DNA of 64,000 bases from a virus, in the IMG/VR virus record IMGVR_UViG_3300013101_000005, positions 1 to 64,000 of that record; one strand, 5' to 3'. Positions 39,449-47,255 of the stretch are shown one piece after another. The translations under genes were made by a program, and so were the position numbers. The first letter of the stretch is position 1, and each line of letters starts with the position of its first letter. Under the pieces are notes generated by a model, which was not told the origin of the DNA, did no database searches, and saw nothing but the letters and a program-made list of their open reading frames with translations.

Positions 39449-40242
39449 CTCCCAAAGAAGTAGAATTTAAAGATATTCTTAGGAAATTAGGCAGAAGTGA
39501 TAATACAATAAAAGCGTATGTTAGGGACTTATCCCTTCTTTTTAAGAAGCACGATGAAATAAATAATAAAACTATACAAGATATGATATTTACAATGTCA
39601 GATAACGGTATAAAGCCTTCTACGGTTCGTAGATTTATTTCCTCTGTAAAGACTTATTGCTCAATTTTTGAGATTGAAATAAATTTTGCTAAAATATCAA
39701 AACCTAAGTTGGTACAACGGGAGTCTTCTTATATAACTGATACTGTTTTTACAAATGGTATTGGAACAATACTTGCAGAACATAATACAACACAACAAGA
39801 CAGGGAGTTTAAAAGTTTAGTATTTAACTTCCTATACAAAACAGGGATGCGTGTTTCTGAATTATTAAATCTAACGTTGGACAATTATAATACTGAAACA
39901 CATTTCATACAAATTATTGGCAAGGGAAACAAAGAAAGAAAAATTCCAATTCATGACACATTAGTATACGCTTTTGATCTGGCTTGGTTTTTTTCTAGAC
40001 TAGGTAGTGTTCATTATAATACTGTATTATACTGGACTAAAAAGTATTTTGGAAAAGAGTACTCACCACATAGTTTTAGGCATGGGTTTACAACAAAGTT
40101 GGTGAAAAAGGGGACTAGTGAGCGTGCTGTTCAATCTGTTTTAGGACACGCTTCCTTTGTTACAACCCTAAGGTACTTTCACTTAAACGAGGACGAAATT
40201 AGGAAAGAAGTAATTTCTGCATTGGAGGAAGAAAATGATTAA
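39445..40242 (+). CDS. Tyrosine recombinase / integrase
   Basis: A 265-aa protein. The N-terminal SAM-like core-binding domain covers residues 1-90 and the catalytic domain 110-265. All active-site residues are visible: Arg136 (GMRVSELL), Lys160 (GKGNKERKIPI), His209/Arg212 (HSFRHGF), His235 (LGHAS) and Tyr244. Compact, like XerC/D. It could integrate the phage, resolve genome multimers, or invert a segment. No attachment site was recognised. It overlaps HNH and SSB genes. Confidence 0.9.
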   Translation: MTPKEVEFKDILRKLGRSDNTIKAYVRDLSLLFKKHDEINNKTIQDMIFTMSDNGIKPSTVRRFISSVKTYCSIFEIEINFAKISKPKLVQRESSYITDTVFTNGIGTILAEHNTTQQDREFKSLVFNFLYKTGMRVSELLNLTLDNYNTETHFIQIIGKGNKERKIPIHDTLVYAFDLAWFFSRLGSVHYNTVLYWTKKYFGKEYSPHSFRHGFTTKLVKKGTSERAVQSVLGHASFVTTLRYFHLNEDEIRKEVISALEEEND

Positions 40243-40654
40243 CAAAGTAATTTTACAGGGCAGACTTGGTGAGGATGCAGCTTGTGAAAATATTGATCAA
40301 CCAGTTAAATTTTCTATTGCTACTTGGGAAAGCTATAGAGATGAAGATGAAGAGTCTGGGTGGAAGACTACCACAACGTGGCATCGTATTACGCTGTGGG
40401 GGAAGCCTGAACACAGGAAGTCTACTGCTGATAGATTGAAAAAGGGTATGCTTGTATATCTAGAAGGAAAGATTAAGACGAGTAAGTGGACCAACAACGA
40501 AGGTGAAGAGCGTAGAAGTAATGATGTTACTGCACAGTTTGTTAAGGTAGTTCCTGTTGGTAAGGAACAAAAAGAACAAAGTAATGTTTCTGTTGCAAAA
40601 CCTACGCCTTCTCCTGCTGTTGCTGAAGAAGAACCTGACGACCTACCTTTTTAG
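40235..40654 (+). CDS. ssb: Single-stranded DNA-binding protein
   Basis: A 139-aa protein. OB fold with the bacterial SSB pattern (INKVILQGRLGED, FSIATWE, TTTTWHRITLWG, KKGMLVYLEGKIKTSKW), then a Pro/Glu-rich linker and the acidic tip DDLPF that recruits replication partners. It coats single strands during phage replication; the polymerase gene follows about 1.6 kb downstream. Confidence 0.95.
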   Translation: MINKVILQGRLGEDAACENIDQPVKFSIATWESYRDEDEESGWKTTTTWHRITLWGKPEHRKSTADRLKKGMLVYLEGKIKTSKWTNNEGEERRSNDVTAQFVKVVPVGKEQKEQSNVSVAKPTPSPAVAEEEPDDLPF

Positions 40655-40662
40655 GAGTGTAA

Positions 40663-41373
40663 GTGTATTACGTATATAAAACAACAAACCTAAAGAATGG
40701 CAAGGTTTACATTGGAATTACGGGTAGGGATCTGGATGGTGGGGATCCCTACCTTGGATCTGGTAAACATTTACTTAGTTCTATTAAAAAGTATGGTAAA
40801 AAGAGGTTTACCAGAGAAATACTATTAAGACACGAAGATCTTGAATTGGTTGCTTTTGTTGAGGAAGAGCTGGTTGATGAAGAGTTTGTTGCTAGAAAAG
40901 ATACTTATAATATTGTTATTGGTGGGGGGTATCCCCCTGTGCATAAAGGGGAAGCCCATCCTCTTTTTGGGGTAGGCCATTCAGAGGAATCTAAGAAAAA
41001 AATGTCAGATAATAGTCCAGACATGTCAGGAAAGAATAATCCAAGATATGGTTGCAAACTTTCAGAAGAAACGAAAAAAAAGATGGTAGAAAATCGTATT
41101 GCTCCATCAGGCAAAGACCATTATATGTATGGACGGACAGGAAATAAAAATCATTTTTATGGGGGGCACCATACAGAAGAGACTAAAAAGGCTCTTTCTG
41201 AGGCAAGGCGAGGGGAGAAGAACCCTATGTTTGGTACAAAAAGTCCAAATGCAAAACGTATTGAGATTGATGGTATAAAATATGAAACACAACAAGAAGC
41301 TGCTGATGCTTTAGGAGTGGAAAGGCACACCATTTGGAGATGGAAAAAACAAGGGAAGCACAACATAAAATGA
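40663..41373 (+). CDS. GIY-YIG homing endonuclease
   Basis: A 236-aa protein. YYVYKTTNLKNGKVYIGITG is the GIY-YIG core. Several NUMOD3-type repeats follow (EETKKKM, GKDHYMYG, HTEETKKALSEAR) and the C-terminus is a NUMOD1-like helix-turn-helix (TQQEAADALGVERHTIWRWKKQGK). It starts with GTG preceded by GGAGTG. No intron is visible around it, so it looks like a free-standing homing gene between ssb and the next GT9 gene. Confidence 0.9.
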   Translation: MYYVYKTTNLKNGKVYIGITGRDLDGGDPYLGSGKHLLSSIKKYGKKRFTREILLRHEDLELVAFVEEELVDEEFVARKDTYNIVIGGGYPPVHKGEAHPLFGVGHSEESKKKMSDNSPDMSGKNNPRYGCKLSEETKKKMVENRIAPSGKDHYMYGRTGNKNHFYGGHHTEETKKALSEARRGEKNPMFGTKSPNAKRIEIDGIKYETQQEAADALGVERHTIWRWKKQGKHNIK

Positions 41374-42287
41374 CAAAACTAACCAAAAACATAGTTACGG
41401 CATCTGGCCTTGGTGACCTCTTTGTGCTTTTGTCGAGATTGGATGATTTTTTTCTAAAAAATACTGAATATGACAAAATTAAATATTGGTCGTGGATCCA
41501 CCACCCGGAACTTGCCAGAGAATTAGTCAGTCATTCAGAACACGATGTAAGTATTTTTTCAGTAGAAGATATGACAAATTATCTAAAAGAGATAATACCG
41601 AAAGAGCACTTAGAAAAGGCATCAGAACTTTTTATACATCAAAAAGTCTCTGGTATTGGTGTAGATAAATACATGGAATTTATTTCTAGGTTCTTCCCTA
41701 ACATCGAACAATGTGTGTGGCTACCTGTATACAAAAAGTATAAAACCACATATCCTTTTCAGTTGGATGTACCTATACCTAAACGAGAAAAAGAATATAT
41801 ACTTGTCCACCCCTTTTCTACTACAGTTAAAACAGAAAAGGCTGAAAGAACTTGGTCAACAGTGCGGTGGGGCAGAACAATAAAAATGATAAGTTCCTAC
41901 TGTTCAAATGAAGACATTATTCTTATTGGTTCTTACAAAGATAAGATTGAGGGGCCTAGGGACTTCCCTTCTAAACGTGTTATTGATTTAAGGGGGAAGA
42001 CCTCTATTACAGAAACTATAGGGCTTATAAATGGGGCTAAGGCTGTTATAGGTATAAACTCTTGGCCAGCATTGATGGCCTATTGGAATAATACTCCTAC
42101 ATATGTACAATGGTTTGTACAACAACAGTTCTTGGATACACATGTCCCAAAGCCTGTTGATAAAATGAACCATGTAGTTTTTGAGTTTCCTCTTAAATCT
42201 GGGCCGCAGAATGAGGGGGCACACCCTACAGTAGATGCGGCATGGGTTAATATAAGGAAGGTACTTGATGCAACAGTTACTATTTGA
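41370..42287 (+). CDS. Glycosyltransferase family 9-like protein
   Basis: A 305-aa protein. KNIVTASGLGDLFVLLSRL at the start, ILVHPFSTTVKTEKAERTWS in the middle and INGAKAVIGINSWPALMAYWNN near residue 240 follow the GT9 layout, with Asn/Ser in place of the usual Asp/His in the last motif. It is the third GT9-like gene and the only one in the rightward block. Overlaps the homing gene by ATGA. Confidence 0.72.
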   Translation: MTKLTKNIVTASGLGDLFVLLSRLDDFFLKNTEYDKIKYWSWIHHPELARELVSHSEHDVSIFSVEDMTNYLKEIIPKEHLEKASELFIHQKVSGIGVDKYMEFISRFFPNIEQCVWLPVYKKYKTTYPFQLDVPIPKREKEYILVHPFSTTVKTEKAERTWSTVRWGRTIKMISSYCSNEDIILIGSYKDKIEGPRDFPSKRVIDLRGKTSITETIGLINGAKAVIGINSWPALMAYWNNTPTYVQWFVQQQFLDTHVPKPVDKMNHVVFEFPLKSGPQNEGAHPTVDAAWVNIRKVLDATVTI

Positions 42288-44196
42288 AAATATAAATAGT
42301 AAAGAACTGTGGTTTCATAAAGAGGGGTGTAGATATCATATTATAGATACAGAAGCGAAATTGTCTAGAATGTGTGATATCTTAATGTCTTGTAAGTTAA
42401 TATCTCTGGACATAGAAACAACTGGGCTTGATATAGGAACATCTGAGATACTCGGTATTTCCTTTTGTCCAGAAGTTGGCCTTGCTTTTTATGTACCGTT
42501 AGCACACTATGGGGATGGTAATATAAGCAAAGAAATGTTCATTTCTTATTTGGCTTCCTTGTTGGAAAGTAAACCAATATGTGGGCATAATCTTAAATTT
42601 GATTATAAGTTTATTAATAAAAAATTAGGTATAAAAATAAATTGTGTTCATGATACTTTTATTATTTCAAAACTTCTTGATGAATTTGATTCATGCAAAC
42701 TAAAATACTTAGGGGAAGTGTTATTTAATTATACAGTGGTTGAACTAGCTGAATTAATGAAGCCATATAATTTAAAAGTGAATGAAGGAGATATGCTGAA
42801 GGCAAGTGAGATGTATGAATATGCTTGTCAAGATGTTGATTTAACTTTACGATTATTTAAATTCTTTTGGTTAGAGATGGAATGGCGACCGGATTTTATA
42901 TATGAACTTGAAATAGATTTAATATATTCTATTGCTGCAATGGAAACACGTGGTGTAAAAGTTGATTATGCTTTCCTTAAAGAGCTAAGAACAGAGTACC
43001 AAGATAAAATAGATGTACTTGGGGATAAAATAAAAGGTATTCTTGAAGTACGAAAAGATTTTAATTTAGAATCAAACCAAAAGTTTGGGGAAGCTGTTGT
43101 ACATAAGTTCCCTTGGATGAAAACAAAATTAGTATATACACAAAAACAGGGTATTGCTAAGATGGATGAAGAACATGTTAAACGATATATTGTTAGGTTC
43201 GATGAGTATTTACCTTCTAATGATTTATCTGATGATCAAAATCTTTTTAGATATTTTAAAGAACGTAAATCAATGCTTAATTTGGTTGTTAAGTATCTGA
43301 CTTCTTGGATTACTCGTATTGAAACAAATAAGTCTACCACAATATATACTAACTTTAATTCTCTTGGGACAGATACTGGTAGAATGTCATCAAATGATCC
43401 AAATATGCAAAACATAGCACCAAAAATAAGACATGCAATAATACCAAGAGAGGGGTACTACTTTATCTCTATGGATTATGACCAAGTTGAATATAGGATA
43501 CTTGCTGGTATGGCAAACCTTGAGCACCTAATTGTAGAAATGAACAAAGGTGATGCTGATGTGCATAAAATTGCGGCAAGTCTATTATTTAAAATTGGTA
43601 TAGAAGATGTAACAAAGGATCTAAGAACTAGAGCAAAAACACTTAACTTTGGTTTAATTTATGAAATGGGAATACCGAAACTCGCAGTTGCTCTTAGTAT
43701 ATCAGAGGCAGAAGCTGAAGAACTAAAAGAGCTATATGTAGAAAGATTCCTAAAAAAGACTCCTTGGTTTAAAGATGTAAAGAAATTTGCAAAAAAGAAT
43801 GGGTATGTTTTGACATCTTTTGGTAGGAAGAGAAGAATAGATAATCTTACTTTTCCATATAACCCATACCAAACTGATGAGGAACGTAGAGAAATTCGTG
43901 GTCTTATGGCGGCGGGGTATAGAAAGGCAGTTAATACACCAATACAGGGTACTTCTGCTGACATAACTAAAATAGGGCTTAATACGGTTCATAGTTTTTT
44001 ACAAAAAGGATCTTACGACATACATCCTATATTAGTTATCCATGATGATTTTGTGTTTGAAGTAAACAACAAATATCCTCCAGAGGATATAATCCCAAAA
44101 TTAAAAGATTGTCTTGAGATGCTATTTAAAGATAAGGTAAAACTAACTGTTGATAATAATGTATCAACAATTTCGTGGGGAGCAATAAAAGGATAA
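42268..44196 (+). CDS. polA: DNA polymerase I (family A)
   Basis: A 642-aa replicative polymerase. 3'-5' exonuclease: SLDIETT (Asp48, Glu50), GHNLKFD (Asp112), YACQD (Tyr185, Asp189). Polymerase: motif A SMDYDQVEYR (Asp403), O-helix with Arg453, Lys457, Phe461, Tyr465 and motif C IHDDF (His592, Asp593, Asp594). The usual motif C is HDE, so Asp for Glu is unusual. There is no 5'-nuclease domain. Phe at the position equivalent to E. coli 762 is, from surveys of viral polymerases, often linked with lytic phages. ATG at 42268 preferred. Confidence 0.95.
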   Translation: MQQLLFENINSKELWFHKEGCRYHIIDTEAKLSRMCDILMSCKLISLDIETTGLDIGTSEILGISFCPEVGLAFYVPLAHYGDGNISKEMFISYLASLLESKPICGHNLKFDYKFINKKLGIKINCVHDTFIISKLLDEFDSCKLKYLGEVLFNYTVVELAELMKPYNLKVNEGDMLKASEMYEYACQDVDLTLRLFKFFWLEMEWRPDFIYELEIDLIYSIAAMETRGVKVDYAFLKELRTEYQDKIDVLGDKIKGILEVRKDFNLESNQKFGEAVVHKFPWMKTKLVYTQKQGIAKMDEEHVKRYIVRFDEYLPSNDLSDDQNLFRYFKERKSMLNLVVKYLTSWITRIETNKSTTIYTNFNSLGTDTGRMSSNDPNMQNIAPKIRHAIIPREGYYFISMDYDQVEYRILAGMANLEHLIVEMNKGDADVHKIAASLLFKIGIEDVTKDLRTRAKTLNFGLIYEMGIPKLAVALSISEAEAEELKELYVERFLKKTPWFKDVKKFAKKNGYVLTSFGRKRRIDNLTFPYNPYQTDEERREIRGLMAAGYRKAVNTPIQGTSADITKIGLNTVHSFLQKGSYDIHPILVIHDDFVFEVNNKYPPEDIIPKLKDCLEMLFKDKVKLTVDNNVSTISWGAIKG

Positions 44197-44639
44197 TGGT
44201 AGCACATAAACAAATAGAAGAATTATTAAAAGTTAGTGGATTAAATAAGAAAAAGGCAGATTTACTTCTTGGCCAGATTATTGCTAATATATGTTTTAGC
44301 TTTATGAAAGAAGTGTCTGAGTATATCTATAAGGAAAGGGCAACAAGACAAGCAGAATATAATTCGTATTGTGATAGCATTTTTACTGAAATAGCTATTA
44401 GCATAAAAAATGCTCATAAGTGTGGAACTTTTGAGGAGTTTCATAGTAAGATTATGAGCCCAATTTATAGTGTACGTGTTATAGTTAATAATTTAGCAGA
44501 TAAGTATGATTTTATACAAAATAATTGTGATGATCTTGAACTTTTAATAAATTTAAAAGAAGAAAGTGAACAAATTTATAAAAAGTTCTTCAAAAGAGCA
44601 CCACGGAAACGGAAGGTTAAGGCGCATGGGAACAAATAA
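44196..44639 (+). CDS. Hypothetical protein with basic tail
   Basis: A 147-aa helical protein beginning MVAHKQIEELLKVSGLNKK and ending in a strongly basic KRAPRKRKVKAHGNK. TAATG overlap with the polymerase suggests coupling, so it may be a replication accessory; no family is recognised. Confidence 0.55.
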   Translation: MVAHKQIEELLKVSGLNKKKADLLLGQIIANICFSFMKEVSEYIYKERATRQAEYNSYCDSIFTEIAISIKNAHKCGTFEEFHSKIMSPIYSVRVIVNNLADKYDFIQNNCDDLELLINLKEESEQIYKKFFKRAPRKRKVKAHGNK

Positions 44640-44976
44640 ACAAGATAGAGATGTTAGGCTGAAGAAGGAAATCGTTCAAATGATGGGTGAGCGAGATGAG
44701 AGTATCCGTCAAGCCTTTGAACAATTTGATCAAAAAGTTGGTCAAGGTTTCCAAGGGGTGGAATACAAACTTTCTATCGTAATATCGGCATTAAACTTGC
44801 TTGGTATTAATGAAGAAAAGTTACAAGAAATTGCAAAGGGTATTCAAGCAAAAATGGGGGGTGAACAAAATGAACAAAACCAAGGTGGACCTACTCCTAC
44901 AGAGAGCATCGAAGATCCTAATGAATCAGAGGAACAACCTCCAAGCAACGAAGGAGGGGACGAGCATTTTGGATGA
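44626..44976 (+). CDS. Coiled-coil protein with acidic tail
   Basis: A 116-aa protein: basic/helical first half (VRLKKEIVQMMGERDESIRQ), then a Gln/Glu/Pro/Ser-rich disordered tail. Its last 107 nt are overlapped in a different frame by the next gene, so the tail may be shaped by the other reading frame. Confidence 0.5.
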   Translation: MGTNKQDRDVRLKKEIVQMMGERDESIRQAFEQFDQKVGQGFQGVEYKLSIVISALNLLGINEEKLQEIAKGIQAKMGGEQNEQNQGGPTPTESIEDPNESEEQPPSNEGGDEHFG

Positions 44977-45166
44977 GATAGACGACCTTCTTAGTGGATT
45001 ATCCGCTTTTAATGATGATGTTATTAATGAATCATTAAGCGAGAACTTCCCAGAAGATAGTATTATGTCTGATCTAGATGCTTCTGGTCTTTGTGTCTTA
45101 CTTATTAATAAGAAAGACAATTTTGATGGTCGTGAAAGTACATGGTTTGATATGGAGAGTGTGTAA
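44870..45166 (+). CDS. Hypothetical protein, overlapping frame
   Basis: A 98-aa protein, helical N-terminus (NKTKVDLLLQRASKILMNQR) and acidic C-terminal half. GGGGGGTG is 7 nt upstream of the ATG. It shares 107 bp out of frame with the preceding gene and its stop overlaps the dNMP kinase start. Confidence 0.55.
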   Translation: MNKTKVDLLLQRASKILMNQRNNLQATKEGTSILDEIDDLLSGLSAFNDDVINESLSENFPEDSIMSDLDASGLCVLLINKKDNFDGRESTWFDMESV

Positions 45167-45825
45167 TGAATATTTTGATAGGAGTTGCAGGGAAACCACG
45201 TAGTGGTAAGGATTCAATAGGAGTTCATTTAGAGGAGCATCATGGATTTTTCAGGTATGCTTTTGCTGATTATTTAAAATGGATTGCTGTTGAATATTTT
45301 GGATTTAGTAAAGAAGAGTTATGGGGAGAAAAGACAGAAGAATCTAGAAAATTCTTACAAGAATTAGGAAGATTCTGTACAGATATTGATACAAATTTCT
45401 TTGTTTCAAAAGTAGTTAAAAAGATTAAAGTAGATTATGAAAAGTGTAAACGGGATGGTATTCCTTTTTCTGCTGTCATAACAGATGTACGTAGAGAAGA
45501 TGAGTTAAAACTATTTGACAGGAATAGTACATTCTTTTTGACTTATGATGAAATAATGAATTCAGGGATTAGTATGAAAAATGCTTTTGACAAAATAGTT
45601 CTTGTAAAAGTAGAAAGACCTTTAGAAATTATTTTACAAGAGGAGCCAGGACTTGAGGAGAATATGAAACATCCTGTTGAACAATTAACTAATAACTACG
45701 ATAAATGGGATTATTTAATTTCTAATAATGAGGGAATGGATGTCCTTAAGTCTCATGTTGATCGTTTAGTGTTAGACTTAAAAGAGGATTCTAATAATGA
45801 TCTTAATAAAAGGGAAGTTGTATGA
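45166..45825 (+). CDS. Deoxynucleoside monophosphate kinase
   Basis: A 219-aa protein. P-loop GVAGKPRSGKDS near residue 6, a lid-like Arg-rich segment, and ITDVRREDELKLF near 105 match the phage T4 gp1-type dNMP kinase family, which phosphorylates dTMP, dGMP and often a modified dCMP. Together with thymidine kinase and the deoxyribonucleotidase it shapes the nucleotide pool. Confidence 0.85.
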   Translation: MNILIGVAGKPRSGKDSIGVHLEEHHGFFRYAFADYLKWIAVEYFGFSKEELWGEKTEESRKFLQELGRFCTDIDTNFFVSKVVKKIKVDYEKCKRDGIPFSAVITDVRREDELKLFDRNSTFFLTYDEIMNSGISMKNAFDKIVLVKVERPLEIILQEEPGLEENMKHPVEQLTNNYDKWDYLISNNEGMDVLKSHVDRLVLDLKEDSNNDLNKREVV

Positions 45826-46357
45826 TAATGTAGATGAGGCTATTCTATATTTTGAACCAACAATTAGACAATTAACAAATATGTTCTTAGGTATGCATCC
45901 TGAAAAGGATGATTGTAGGCAAGAACTTCGTATAAAAATATGGAATTTATATAATAATAAGGAAAGAGAATTTAATAGTGGCTATGTAACAAGGAGACTT
46001 AGGTGGGACACTATTAATTTTATAAATAGAAACACAGGGTATAATTGGTATAAAACATTCAAGTCATTAGATACTATGAAAGAAACAGAGAAAGATTTAT
46101 TATTTAGCTCTCTTGAAAATAAAGGGAATATAACAAAGGATGATGAATTAGAAATAGAGAGCATGATAATAAAAGCAAAAAAACATCTTTTACCAAGACA
46201 GTATGAAGCCTTAACTTTATTTCTTAGTGGGGCATCTACAGAAATGATAAGAGAGTTTCTTGGAACTCGTAGTAGAAATATGACAAAATATTATCTTCTG
46301 TTAGCTGAGGCATTTGCAATATTACGAGAGGTAGTGCATGACACAGTTGAAGGTTAA
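45797..46357 (+). CDS. Sigma-70-family RNA polymerase sigma factor
   Basis: A 186-aa protein. Region 2-like: YFEPTIRQLTNMFLG, DDCRQELRIKIWNLYNN and RRLRWDTINFINR. Region 4-like: LLPRQYEALTLFLSGASTEMIREFLG, then a helix to the end. This is the ECF-sized two-domain plan. Placed directly before the terminase and head genes, it is a good candidate for the switch to late transcription. AGAGGA lies upstream; it overlaps both neighbouring genes. Confidence 0.75.
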   Translation: MILIKGKLYDNVDEAILYFEPTIRQLTNMFLGMHPEKDDCRQELRIKIWNLYNNKEREFNSGYVTRRLRWDTINFINRNTGYNWYKTFKSLDTMKETEKDLLFSSLENKGNITKDDELEIESMIIKAKKHLLPRQYEALTLFLSGASTEMIREFLGTRSRNMTKYYLLLAEAFAILREVVHDTVEG

Positions 46358-47255
46358 AGAGGCTCCTCTATATAATGTTAAAAAAGAGGATGTCATAAAA
46401 TTTTATCATTTTGTATACGCCTTTATCCTTGATTTAAAAAGGAGAAAAGGGGACAGAGTAACGCATCGTCATCGTGCGGCAGTTAAAGAGCCAGGGTGGG
46501 CTGCTGCTGAGATCATTTATTTAGCTCTATATGGCTATACAAAAAAGACAAAATTTTCAAAGAAAACACAATATCTAAAATGGAAAAGTGCCCCGAAGTC
46601 TTTTGAGAAACGTGTAATTTATTTACTAGGTACAGAGGGTATAAAGTATGTTAAAGAAAAAGAAAAAGAACTTTTGAATATAAGGGAAGAAAGAGGTGTG
46701 CAAGGCATAGCCCCGGTAAGCACCATATCGTATGAACTACGAACAGGGGACGAAGAAGTACAAATAAGAATGCAACGGTATATTGAAGATTTTGATTTAC
46801 ACTCTGCTGTTGATATAGATGTGCTTAAAAACCTTGTTCAAACACAGATACTTATTGAAAGTGCTCACAAAAATTTGTCAAAGGGTGAGGGTACCTCTTT
46901 TGACTTAAAATCATTAGCTTCACAATTAAAAGATTACGCTTTATTACTTGGTCTTTCTAAAAAGGATAGATTAGATTTTGGGGCAGAACGTAAAAAAGGT
47001 AGCATTGCAGAACTAGCTACAGTATATGAACAAACATTACAGGAATATCCTGAGATAAAGCATGATTTTCTAATGGATGAATTAAACATGCTTCTTGATA
47101 AACACGAACGTCTAAATGAGGACGGGGAGAGAGAGATAGCTTCTAAGTCTTTCAGAATTATTTCTGGTGGGTTTACTATAGAAGAGGCTCTTTCTATGAC
47201 AGGTAGAAAAAGAAAGAATGCAAAATCAAGCAAAAACCGTTCATCTAACACGTAA
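46338..47255 (+). CDS. Possible terminase small subunit
   Basis: A 305-aa protein, Lys-rich, with an N-terminal helical region containing RKGDRVTHRHRAAVKEPGWAA, a central helical part and a C-terminal helix with GGFTIEEALSMTGRKRKN. The assignment is by position only: it directly precedes and overlaps (38 nt) the terminase large subunit. It is larger than many TerS proteins. It may instead be a separate DNA-binding protein. Confidence 0.5.
   Translation: MTQLKVKEAPLYNVKKEDVIKFYHFVYAFILDLKRRKGDRVTHRHRAAVKEPGWAAAEIIYLALYGYTKKTKFSKKTQYLKWKSAPKSFEKRVIYLLGTEGIKYVKEKEKELLNIREERGVQGIAPVSTISYELRTGDEEVQIRMQRYIEDFDLHSAVDIDVLKNLVQTQILIESAHKNLSKGEGTSFDLKSLASQLKDYALLLGLSKKDRLDFGAERKKGSIAELATVYEQTLQEYPEIKHDFLMDELNMLLDKHERLNEDGEREIASKSFRIISGGFTIEEALSMTGRKRKNAKSSKNRSSNT

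Noticed and set aside
40663-41373. Homing endonuclease as evidence of an intron in ssb or the neighbouring gene
   Set aside because: Both neighbouring proteins are complete at their ends, so it is a free-standing gene.
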